Assembly (NCBI GenBank): GCA_030151105.1 | Contig: JASLEN010000421.1 | Location: 1 to 9,069, forward strand | Source of the DNA: Dysgonomonas sp. | GTDB taxonomy: Bacteria > Bacteroidota > Bacteroidia > Bacteroidales > Dysgonomonadaceae | Reading direction: 5' to 3' | DNA: 9,069 bases | Shown: in pieces, positions 1 through 7,424 of the stretch | Numbering within the stretch: position 1 is the stretch's first letter | Layout of the letters: every line of letters begins with the position of its first letter | Made by a program: the position numbers and the translations under genes | The notes under the pieces: model-generated | Database searches by the model: none | Told to the model about the DNA's origin: nothing | Seen by the model: only the letters and a program-made list of their open reading frames with translations

Positions 1-644
1 GTGGAGATCACTTTGTGAAATTAGTTCCACTATGGCAATTACAGCTTTATCATGTGGTAGCAGGTGAGGGTAATACTTGGTATCAACCCGATTTTTATGC
101 TGATATTTATATCAGAGCCATTGATAATGAAAAAGAACCAAAGGATGCAGCAGAAGCTCAACTCAACTTTGTGAAACAGGCTTGTGATGTGACTCAAACA
201 GACTTGACAGACTTTTTTGAAATGTCAGGAATCTTGGCTCCAATTGACCTTTGGGTAGATGACTACACTTGTTCTCAAATGACAATTACAGAAGCGGATA
301 TTGCTGCAGTAAAGAGATATACCTCAAAATACAAGAAGCCTGCTACACCTGTAATTCATTATATAACAGCAAATAGTGTTAGTTACTATAAAAATCAACT
401 ACCTCTAAAAGGTAAATTGAACAAGGGTATAACTAAAGGTGAAAATACATTGACTATAGATCATTCTGTATGGCAAAATGCAGTTGCGTTTGAAACCTAT
501 CAAGGCAATGAAATAGTAAAAATAGCCTTTGGAGGAGCAGGATCACATGAAAACACATCCACTCTGGTTCGTTTCCCGAAAGGAGCTACCCGTGTAGAAG
601 CTGTAGCTTGGGATGGAACAAGACAAATAGTGTATAAGAAGTAA
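1..644 (+). CDS. M60/enhancin-like metallopeptidase, C-terminal part (5' end outside window)
   Basis: This is the C-terminal fragment of a probable secreted M60-family (enhancin-like) zinc peptidase; family members cut glycoproteins, including mucins. The reading frame is open from the first base, with whole codons from position 3, and the GTG at 15 is an internal valine: the upstream codons read GDHF and join smoothly into VKLVPLWQLQLY, a stretch typical of the helical part that follows the M60 active site. Then come a segment like those of M60 proteins (AQLNFVKQACDVTQTDLTDF, then FFEMSGILAPIDLWVDDY) and, from about codon 120, a beta-rich C-terminal module ending in a pattern of the type FPKGATRVEAVAWDGTRQIVY. 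The HExxH zinc motif is not in the window, so activity cannot be judged. It lies 35 nt before the GH3 gene on the same strand and is probably co-transcribed with it. The family call rests on remembered motif patterns, not a search. Confidence 0.72.
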   Translation, partial: GDHFVKLVPLWQLQLYHVVAGEGNTWYQPDFYADIYIRAIDNEKEPKDAAEAQLNFVKQACDVTQTDLTDFFEMSGILAPIDLWVDDYTCSQMTITEADIAAVKRYTSKYKKPATPVIHYITANSVSYYKNQLPLKGKLNKGITKGENTLTIDHSVWQNAVAFETYQGNEIVKIAFGGAGSHENTSTLVRFPKGATRVEAVAWDGTRQIVYKK

Positions 645-679
645 ATTAATTTTAATCTAACATATATAAAGATATAACC

Positions 680-3253
680 ATGAAAATAAGATTACGCTCA
701 AAAGCACTTATCTTCTGTAGTTTTGTGGCAATGAGTTTGAGTGCTCAAACTCCAATCTATAAACAGGCAAAATATTCAACAGACGAACGAGTTGAAGATT
801 TGCTAAACAGAATGACTATAGATGAAAAAGTGGCTCAGATACGACATATTACATCTTGGTATCTATTCAATGAACAAGAGCTAGACTTGGAAAAACTGAA
901 AACTCATACAGCCAATGGTGTTGCTATTGGTTTTGTGGATGGATTTCCTTTAACCAGTAGTAATCTGAGTAAACATATGCGAACAATTCAAGAGCATATG
1001 GTCGAAAATACTCGTCTAGGTATTCCTGTATTTACAGTTGGGGAGTCACTTCATGGATCAGTACATGAGGGGTCAACTATTTTTCCTCAAAATATAGCAC
1101 TAGGAAGCACTTTTAATCCTGATTTAGCTTACCAACGAGCTGCAATGACAACTAGAGATTTACATGTTCAAGGTCTTAGACAAGTGTTGTCCCCATGTAT
1201 AGATGTAGTAAGAGATTTGCGTTGGGGACGTGTGGAAGAAAGCTATGGAGAAGATCCATATATGAATGGTTTGATGGCTATTGCTGAAGTGAACGGATAT
1301 GTTGACAACGGTATTGCACCTATGCTAAAACACTATGGACCTCATGGTAATCCACTAGGAGGACTAAACTTAGCATCAGTAGAGTGTGGTGTTAGAGATC
1401 TGTTGGATGTATATCTGAAACCATTTGAAATGGTGGTGAAGAATACTAAGATTATGGCAGTAATGTCCAGCTACAACTCTTGGAATCATATTCCCAATTC
1501 AGCATCTCATTACTTGATGACTGAAATTCTTCGTGATGATTGGGGCTTCAAAGGATATGTTTATTCTGACTGGGGAGCTATTGGGATGTTAGAATACTTT
1601 CATAAAACAGCCAAAGATAAAGAAGAAGGAGCTATACAAGCTTTAACTGCTGGACTAGATGTGGAGGCATCAAGCAGTTCATATCCGGCAATAAAAGGAT
1701 TGATAGAAAGTGGAAGGCTAGATGTGAAAGTCTTGAACACAGCTGTAGCTAGAGTGTTGAAGGCAAAGTTTGAAGCTGGACTATTTGAGGATCCCTATGG
1801 CGAGAAATATACTAATAGTGAAATGCATACTCCAGAAAGTGTGGCACTATCTCGCAAGATAGCTGATGAGTCAACAGTATTATTGAAAAATGAGAATAAC
1901 TTATTGCCTTTGAACAAGAATAAACTAAAATCGATAGCTGTTTTAGGACCAAATGCGGATCAAGTTCAATTTGGAGATTATACTTGGAGTAGACAAAACA
2001 AAGATGGTATTACACCACTGCAAGGCTTAAAAAATCTATTAGGAAATAGTGTTACTCTCAATTATGCTCAAGGGGCTGATATGATGTCTTTGAGCACAGA
2101 TATGATTCCCGAGGCTGTAGCAGCGGCTAAGAAGAGTGATGTGGCTATCATTTTTTGTGGAAGTGCAAGTGCATCACTTGCTAGAGACTATTCGAGCACA
2201 ACAACAGGAGAAGGATTTGACTTGCACGATATTAATTTGACTGGGGTACAAGGAGATCTTATCAAGGCTGTGCATGCAACAGGCAAGCCTGTTGTGCTAG
2301 TCTTGGTTACGGGCAAACCATTTACAATTGAGTGGGAAAAAGAGAATATTCCTGCTATTGTTACACAATGGTATGCTGGAGAAAGAGCAGGAGAATCTAT
2401 TGCTGATATCCTGTTTGGCAATGTAAATCCATCAGGACATTTAACATTCTCGTTTCCTCGTTCTACAGGTCATCTTCCTGCTTATTACAATCATTTTCCA
2501 AGTGACAAGGGCTTTTATAAAAGACATGGAGAGTATGGTAAGTCGGGACGTGACTATGTGTTTTCGTCTCCTACCAATCTGTGGAATTTTGGGCACGGAT
2601 TGTCATATACTACCTTTGAAATGACTAATCTTCAAGTTGAAAAGAAAAACTACAATGAGACAGATGTGGTGACAGTGAAGGTAGATGTTCAAAATACAGG
2701 GAAAAACGATGGGAAGGAAGTGGTGCAATTATATGTAAGAGACATTGTAAGTTCTGTCGTAACTCCAGTGAAATCTTTACGTGCTTTTGAGAAAATAGAC
2801 TTGAGAGCGGGAGAGAAAAAAACTACAACTCTAACATTCCCTATTTCTGAACTTTATCTTAGAGACAATAATTATAGTAAATTTATAGAAGCTGGCGACT
2901 TTGAAATTCAAGTAGGTAATGCATCTGATAATATTCTACAAAGAGACACTATCAATGTAGGTAGTATTATGGCTAAGTCATTAGACCAAAAAGTGGAAAG
3001 TATAAAACGAGAAAAAGGTAAAACGATAAAGGTGAGAGGAACTGTGCGAGATATTCAAGCTACTTTGATTTACGATGTTGTTGTGTTTTCTACTTTGCTA
3101 GATAAAGAAGTTGGAAAATCAGATAATAAAGGGATTTATAATGTAGAAGTTCCAGATAATGATATTCTAGTATTCAAAAAGAAAGGATACTCAACATCAG
3201 GTGTAGAGGTCAACAAACAAAAAGATTTGAGCGTCTCGTTGAGTTATGAGTAA
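680..3253 (+). CDS. Secreted GH3 beta-glycosidase (beta-glucosidase/xylosidase type) with C-terminal regulatory-like domain
   Basis: Exported family 3 glycoside hydrolase, predicted to release beta-linked terminal glucose or xylose by a retaining mechanism. Residues 1-23 form a type I signal peptide (basic start, hydrophobic core, SLSAQ); there is no lipobox. The N-terminal TIM-barrel domain (about 30-335) carries GESLHG (121-126), RWGRVEESYGEDP (181-193), KHY (217-219) and YSDWG with the predicted nucleophile Asp297. The alpha/beta sandwich domain (about 395-620) begins with STVLLKNENNLLPL and holds GEGFD (510-514), where Glu511 is the candidate acid/base; Leu follows the Asp where many relatives have Arg. 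FGHGLSYTTF (637-646) leads into a fibronectin-III-like domain (about 650-728). Residues 780-857 are an additional small beta domain resembling carboxypeptidase regulatory-like domains. At 857 residues it is longer than the roughly 730-770 of plain three-domain relatives. The NagZ-type motif KHFPGHG is absent, so an N-acetylhexosaminidase is unlikely. Exact sugar specificity is not readable. Confidence 0.93.
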   Translation: MKIRLRSKALIFCSFVAMSLSAQTPIYKQAKYSTDERVEDLLNRMTIDEKVAQIRHITSWYLFNEQELDLEKLKTHTANGVAIGFVDGFPLTSSNLSKHMRTIQEHMVENTRLGIPVFTVGESLHGSVHEGSTIFPQNIALGSTFNPDLAYQRAAMTTRDLHVQGLRQVLSPCIDVVRDLRWGRVEESYGEDPYMNGLMAIAEVNGYVDNGIAPMLKHYGPHGNPLGGLNLASVECGVRDLLDVYLKPFEMVVKNTKIMAVMSSYNSWNHIPNSASHYLMTEILRDDWGFKGYVYSDWGAIGMLEYFHKTAKDKEEGAIQALTAGLDVEASSSSYPAIKGLIESGRLDVKVLNTAVARVLKAKFEAGLFEDPYGEKYTNSEMHTPESVALSRKIADESTVLLKNENNLLPLNKNKLKSIAVLGPNADQVQFGDYTWSRQNKDGITPLQGLKNLLGNSVTLNYAQGADMMSLSTDMIPEAVAAAKKSDVAIIFCGSASASLARDYSSTTTGEGFDLHDINLTGVQGDLIKAVHATGKPVVLVLVTGKPFTIEWEKENIPAIVTQWYAGERAGESIADILFGNVNPSGHLTFSFPRSTGHLPAYYNHFPSDKGFYKRHGEYGKSGRDYVFSSPTNLWNFGHGLSYTTFEMTNLQVEKKNYNETDVVTVKVDVQNTGKNDGKEVVQLYVRDIVSSVVTPVKSLRAFEKIDLRAGEKKTTTLTFPISELYLRDNNYSKFIEAGDFEIQVGNASDNILQRDTINVGSIMAKSLDQKVESIKREKGKTIKVRGTVRDIQATLIYDVVVFSTLLDKEVGKSDNKGIYNVEVPDNDILVFKKKGYSTSGVEVNKQKDLSVSLSYE

Positions 3254-3285
3254 CTTAGAACAAAACTTTAAAACACCCCAAAAAT

Positions 3286-5952
3286 ATGAGAAATATAAAA
3301 TTAACATTTGTATTACTTGTTATCAGTTGGTTTTTATCCACTATGGTAAAAGCTCAACATCAGCCTGAGTTTTCTACAGCTGGTTTTTATCAACTTGAGA
3401 ATTCGGAGAGGCAAGTTTTCAGTATGAATCCTGCATGGCGCCTACATATTGGAGATATTAAGGGAGCAGAACAAGTAAATTTTGATGACAGCAAATGGCA
3501 AGTGACTTCCTTGCCTGATGGTATAGAATTACTACCCTTGGATGCTAGTGGTTGTGTAAACTATCAAGGCATAGTTTGGTATAGAAAGCATCTTAAATTA
3601 AACGAAAACTTGAAAGGGAAAAAACTTTTCTTACATTTTGAGGCTATTATGGGTAAAAGCCGTATTTATATAAATGGTAAACTATTGAAAGAACACTTTA
3701 CTGGATATTACCCTGTTTCTGTTGATATTACTGATGCAGTATCATGGGACAAGGAGAATATTATTTCTGTGTGGGCAGATAATAGTGATGATCCTAATTA
3801 TCCTCCTGGTAAAGCTCAAGATGTATTAGACTTTACCTATTTTGGAGGTATATACCGAGACTGTTGGCTTATAAGTCATAATGAGGTATATATAACAGAT
3901 CCCAACTATGAGAACGAAGTAGCTGGGGGAGGTCTTTTTGTCGCCTATGATAATGTTTCCAAATCATCATCAGATGTAATGTTGAAACTCCATTTGAGAA
4001 ATGAAACTAATACAACCTTTAGTGGCAAAGTTGAGTTTGATTTACAAACTCTTGATGGAAAATCTATTGCTAAAAAGAGTTTATCTACAAAGATATCTAA
4101 ACAAAATGCTGGCTATATTAACCATACGCTAAAGGTCCAAAATGTCCAATTATGGTCACCAGACTCTCCTACTCTCTATAATATGGTAGTAAGAGTAAAA
4201 AACTCACAAGGCAAAGTAATAGATAGTTATAGACAGAAAATAGGAATTCGGAGTATAGAGTTTAAACCCAATTTAGGTTTTGTTCTAAATGGAGAACCTT
4301 ATTCAGAGGCTGTAATAGGAGCAAATAGACATCAAGACTATGCTATAGTAGGTCATGCTGTATCTAATAATGCTCATTGGAGAGATGCTAAAAAACTTCG
4401 TGATGCAGGAATGGTAGCTATTCGAAATGCTCACTATCCACAAGATCCAGCTTTTATGGATGCATGTGATGAGTTGGGACTATTGCTGATAGAGAATATT
4501 CCTGGATGGCAGTTTTGGAATGATGACCCAATATTTGAAGAGAGAATACATAGAGATGTAAGACAAATGGTACGTAGAGATAGAAATCGCCCTTCAGTTT
4601 GGATGTGGGAGCCTATCTTAAATGAAACTAGATTTTCGGAGGAATTTGCTAAAAATGCTAGCGATATGGTTCATAAAGAATATCCTTATCCATACTGTCA
4701 TACCATTTGCGACCAATGGTCTAAAGGAAGTGCCTACTACTCACTTAACTATGCTCACCCTGTAGGTGGAGATACTTACTATGCTCCTAAGGATGAGGAT
4801 ATGGATGCAACCAAGTTTTATTTTACAAGAGAATGGGGTGATAATGTTGATGATTGGTCAGCTCAAAACTCATCAAGCCGTATAGCTAGATCATGGGGAG
4901 AGCATGCAATGCTTCTGCAAGCAAAGCATTATGAGGGCTATCCAGGATATTCACAAACAAGCTACACAGCTCTAAAGAATGCCCCTCGTACACATATAGG
5001 AGGTACATTGTGGCACTCTTTTGATCATCAAAGAGGCTATCATCCAGATCCATTTTATGGTGGAGTAATGGATGCTTTTCGTCAACCAAAATATTCTTAT
5101 TACATGTTCCAATCGCAAAGGAATCCGAAGCTAAGTCATCCCATAGCCAATGCAGGGCCAATGGTTTATATTGCTCATGAAATGACCCCAAGCTCTAGCA
5201 AAGATGTAACTATCTATTCCAACTGTGATGAAGTGCGCTTTACCTTTAACGAAGGAGAGGTGAAATATACTTATACAAAAAAAGTCGATACTAAAAACAA
5301 CTTGGCATCTCCTTCTATAGTGATAAAAGATGTGTACGACTTTATGACAACTAAATACAGGTCTAAACCTGATGGCTCACCGCTTGAAGTGTCTATGATT
5401 GCAGAAGGATATATAGATGGTAAGTTAGTAGCTACGGATAAAGTAGTGAATGCTGGAAGACCAACCAGGATTAAACTTTGGGTAGATAATGAAGGTACAT
5501 CATTAACAGCAGATGGTTCTGACTTTGTTACAGTTATAGCAGCTGTTGTTGATGGAAAGGGATACATCAAACGATTCAATAACGATATTATCAAGTTTGA
5601 AATAGAAGGAGAAGGTGAACTGATAGGAGATGAAAGTATTTTAGCCAACCCTACACCTACTCGTTGGGGAACTGCTCCTATATTGGTAAGAGCAAGTACA
5701 AAAGCTGGCAAAATTAAAATAAGAGCCAGTACCTTACTTGAAGGTAGTAGAACACCTTTGGCTGGAGAAATAGAAATTGAAACTATATCTTCTCCAATCT
5801 CTCTATTGTATAGTAATAGCGAAATGGAGCAAGCTTCCAAACAAAAGCATCAAAACAGAATAAATATAAAGCAAAACAAAACTGTAGCCAATAATGACAG
5901 TTTGCGTGAAGTAGAAAAACAACAAGCCGACTTTGGCGAAGAGTCAAAATAA
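3286..5952 (+). CDS. Secreted GH2 family glycoside hydrolase (beta-galactosidase-like)
   Basis: Exported GH2 enzyme of 888 residues, expected to remove a beta-linked galactose, glucuronic acid or related sugar. Residues 1-24 are a signal peptide (hydrophobic run, then MVKAQ). Domains in order: jelly-roll sugar-binding domain (about 40-205, WYRKHLKL and FEAIMGKSRIYINGKLL), Ig-like domain (about 205-325), TIM barrel (about 326-625), a beta domain starting near VTIYSNCDEV (641-650), and a GH2 C-terminal Ig-like domain (about 724-835, LTADGSDFVTVIAAVVDGKG). In the barrel are GANRHQD (345-351, like GVNRHEH of LacZ), RNAHYP (380-385), Asn446-Glu447 as the predicted acid/base pair, and TREWGD with Glu516 as the likely nucleophile. 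The last 45 or so residues are a hydrophilic tail rich in Lys, Gln, Asn and Glu. The gene starts 32 nt after the GH3 stop and is followed by a terminator, so it ends the operon. Beta-galactosidase is only the default guess. Confidence 0.9.
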   Translation: MRNIKLTFVLLVISWFLSTMVKAQHQPEFSTAGFYQLENSERQVFSMNPAWRLHIGDIKGAEQVNFDDSKWQVTSLPDGIELLPLDASGCVNYQGIVWYRKHLKLNENLKGKKLFLHFEAIMGKSRIYINGKLLKEHFTGYYPVSVDITDAVSWDKENIISVWADNSDDPNYPPGKAQDVLDFTYFGGIYRDCWLISHNEVYITDPNYENEVAGGGLFVAYDNVSKSSSDVMLKLHLRNETNTTFSGKVEFDLQTLDGKSIAKKSLSTKISKQNAGYINHTLKVQNVQLWSPDSPTLYNMVVRVKNSQGKVIDSYRQKIGIRSIEFKPNLGFVLNGEPYSEAVIGANRHQDYAIVGHAVSNNAHWRDAKKLRDAGMVAIRNAHYPQDPAFMDACDELGLLLIENIPGWQFWNDDPIFEERIHRDVRQMVRRDRNRPSVWMWEPILNETRFSEEFAKNASDMVHKEYPYPYCHTICDQWSKGSAYYSLNYAHPVGGDTYYAPKDEDMDATKFYFTREWGDNVDDWSAQNSSSRIARSWGEHAMLLQAKHYEGYPGYSQTSYTALKNAPRTHIGGTLWHSFDHQRGYHPDPFYGGVMDAFRQPKYSYYMFQSQRNPKLSHPIANAGPMVYIAHEMTPSSSKDVTIYSNCDEVRFTFNEGEVKYTYTKKVDTKNNLASPSIVIKDVYDFMTTKYRSKPDGSPLEVSMIAEGYIDGKLVATDKVVNAGRPTRIKLWVDNEGTSLTADGSDFVTVIAAVVDGKGYIKRFNNDIIKFEIEGEGELIGDESILANPTPTRWGTAPILVRASTKAGKIKIRASTLLEGSRTPLAGEIEIETISSPISLLYSNSEMEQASKQKHQNRINIKQNKTVANNDSLREVEKQQADFGEESK

Positions 5953-5988
5953 ATGTAGAAATACAAAAACAGAAAAAATATATAGCAG

Positions 5989-6030
5989 AACGAGGCTGTT
6001 TCCACTTATGGAACAGCCTCGTTTGTATTT
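5989..6030 (+). terminator. Rho-independent terminator after the GH2 gene
   Basis: A strong hairpin lies 36 nt after the GH2 stop. The left arm 5989-6004 (AACGAGGCTGTTTCCA) pairs with the right arm 6009-6023 (TGGAACAGCCTCGTT) over 15 base pairs with one bulged T and a 4-nt loop. A T-rich tail (GTTTGTATTT) follows. It separates the peptidase/GH3/GH2 operon from the insertion sequence and the SusC gene. The arms are nearly symmetrical, but the T tract is on the + strand side, matching the gene direction. Confidence 0.85.
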
Positions 6031-6047
6031 AGGTATTCGCTAGAATT

Positions 6048-6083
6048 TAGAAGCTGTTGGGATTTTATTCAACAATTGTTTTA
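6048..6083 (+). repeat. Left terminal inverted repeat of the IS
   Basis: This 36-nt segment matches the reverse complement of 7389-7424 at about 27 of 36 positions by hand alignment. The shared core is TTCAACAAT, and the outer ends share TAGA then CTG. It starts 25 nt after the terminator stem. The outermost bases are uncertain. Confidence 0.68.
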
Positions 6084-6170
6084 TGCTTGCTATTTTGACC
6101 ATTTGTGTTCGATTGGACTTGCTAACTTTACCCGCACAAACAGTTAAGGGATAAAAACTATCTTTATCCA

Positions 6171-6467
6171 ATGAAACAAAGAAAAGTATACGACCGAGAG
6201 TTTTAAGAAAATGCAGTTAAGCTGAGTTATGAACGAGATAATATGACTCAGTTTGCTCGTGAATTGGGAATCTCAGTAAAACAACTCTATAGTTGGCGAA
6301 GCCAGTATAAGCTCAAAGGTTCTGAGAGCTTCCCTGACAATGGTAATACAGCAGTCAGTGAGGATGCTAAAGCATTTTCTCAGCTCAAGAAAGAGCATGC
6401 ACGTCTACAACAAGAACATGAGATTTAAAAAAAGGCTATGGGCATCATTTCCAGGAGTGATGTCTAA
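6171..6467 (+). pseudogene. IS3-family transposase orfA, broken by stop codons
   Basis: OrfA encodes the DNA-binding part of the IS3 transposase. The natural start appears to be the ATG at 6171 (MKQRKVYDREF), where a TAA at 6204-6206 stands in for what is normally a Lys codon (AAA to TAA, one change). The frame continues as ENAVKLSYERDN, then MTQFARELGISVKQLYSWR, a helix-turn-helix of the type in IS3 orfA proteins, followed by a heptad-like QLKKEHARLQQEHEI. A second TAA at 6426-6428 replaces a likely Leu codon (TTA). Beyond it the same frame reads KKAMGIISRSD, the usual orfA ending, to a stop at 6465. An ATG at 6243 can open a 61-codon frame, but it lacks the N-terminus and ends early, so a working protein is unlikely. 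Confidence 0.85.
6428..6434 (+). promoter_or_regulatory. Relic of the programmed -1 frameshift site (A AAA AAG)
   Basis: The heptamer A AAA AAG, the classic slippery sequence by which IS3-family elements make the OrfAB fusion, sits in the right phase of the orfA frame (xxA AAA AAG). The codon holding its first A is now TAA, so a ribosome stops before it can slip. The -1 frame downstream also meets TGA at 6458. The site is therefore a fossil. Confidence 0.65.
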
Positions 6468-7348
6468 TCTATCGATTCATAAACAAATATCGATTTAGAT
6501 GGCGTACCCAAGATCATGTGTCGAGTCTTAAAAGTATCTCGAAGTAGTTATTATTATTGGCTAAAAGAGCCTAAAAGTGAGCGTAAAGAGCAAGTGAAGG
6601 TTTTAAAAGAAAAGATTCAGGCTGCTTATTTACAAGCTAAAGGACGCTATGGGAGTCCACGTATCAAAGAAGAATTATGTAGAACTGGCACAGAGGTATC
6701 AAGACCAATAGTTGCTAAATGCATGAAACAGATGGGCTTGAAAAGCAAACTAGTTCGAAAGCTCAGGGTGACCACAGACTCCAATCACAAGGAACTAGTG
6801 GCTGATAATATACTGAATCAAGACTTTTGTTCTTTTTCACCGTTAAAAAAGTGCGTTTCGGACATCACCTATATTCCAACAAAAGGTGGTTTCTTGTATC
6901 TAACAATTGTTATGGACTTGTTTAATCGAGATATTATAGCTTGGAATTTAAGCAATAATATGAAAACAAAAGACACTGTTTTAGCAGCTATCAACAAGGT
7001 TGGGCAGCAATATAATCTTAACGATGGGATGATATTTCATTCAGATAGAGGTACTGAATATGCTTCTAAAGCAACTAGAAACACTTTGAAGTCCTATAAT
7101 ATGGTTCAGTCAATGAGTAGAGCTGGGAACTGTTGGGATAATGCTGTGGCAGAAAGTTTCTTCAAATCCCTGAAACAGAATTGATCTATGGAACTAAACT
7201 TGTTGGAGCAAAACAGATGAGAGATAGAATTTTTGAGTACAGTGAAATATGGTACAGAAAGCAAAGAAGGTATTCATATCTAGGCTATCAAACCATTGAA
7301 GAATTTAACAACAAATACAGAAAACAGAATATTAACAATGTCGCTTAA
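6467..7348 (+). pseudogene. IS3-family transposase orfB (DDE catalytic part), frameshifted
   Basis: OrfB supplies the integrase-like catalytic core. In the -1 frame after the slippery site, codons from 6467 read IYRFINKYRFRWRTQD. An extra base near 6515 shifts the frame, and the protein resumes at 6516 as MCRVLKVSRSSYYYW. The frame then stays open to 7184 and includes an HTH_21-like region (YLQAKGRYGSPRIKEEL) and the rve domain. Counting from 6516, the catalytic residues are Asp116 (VSDITY), Asp177 (HSDRGTEY) and Glu213 (NAVAESFF), with 35 residues between the last two. Near 7171 one A seems lost from an A run. Shifting frame there restores ELIYGTKLVGAKQMRDRIFEY and SYLGYQTIEEFNNKYR, with a natural stop at 7346-7348. 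The 222-codon open piece keeps the triad but lacks both normal ends. Confidence 0.88.
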
Positions 7349-7388
7349 CTATTTGTACAAAAAAAGTTAGGAACTCCAAAAGCTCTTT

Positions 7389-7424
7389 TAAAATTATTGT
7401 TGAACAAAATTTAATCAGGCTCTA
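7389..7424 (-). repeat. Right terminal inverted repeat of the IS
   Basis: The reverse complement of this 36-nt segment begins TAGAGCCTGATTAAATTTTG and aligns with 6048-6083. It starts 40 nt after the restored orfB stop, a normal spacing for an IS3-type right end. Confidence 0.68.

Larger units (their letters stand above)
6048..7424 (+). mobile_element. Decayed IS3-family insertion sequence
   Basis: About 1.38 kb bounded by imperfect inverted repeats (6048-6083 and 7389-7424) and holding remnants of the two overlapping transposase frames of IS3-family elements. The orfA remnant has a helix-turn-helix and a trailing coiled-coil-like part; the orfB remnant carries a complete DDE triad with the 35-residue spacing of the family. 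At least five lesions break the coding frames (stops at 6204, 6426 and 6458, frameshifts near 6515 and 7171), so it should not transpose unaided. No clear 3-5 bp target duplication is visible at the assumed ends, so the outer bases may be off by a few positions. It lies between a terminator and the leader of a SusC gene, in the same orientation as the neighbouring genes. Confidence 0.88.

Noticed and set aside
15..17. GTG at 15 as the start of a complete small gene
   Set aside because: The frame is open to the left edge and the upstream codons (GDHF) continue the M60-type sequence, so this GTG is an internal Val codon.
2188..2421. 77-codon minus-strand open frame inside the GH3 gene
   Set aside because: It lies opposite conserved GH3 motifs, has no recognisable domain or leader, and is explained as a shadow of the real gene.
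4886..5191. 101-codon minus-strand open frame inside the GH2 gene
   Set aside because: It is antisense to the GH2 barrel, whose coding signal is strong; no independent evidence supports it.
5271..5840. 189-codon minus-strand open frame inside the GH2 gene
   Set aside because: Despite its length and hydrophobic look, it mirrors the beta-rich C-terminal domains of GH2 on the other strand and has no family-like motif.
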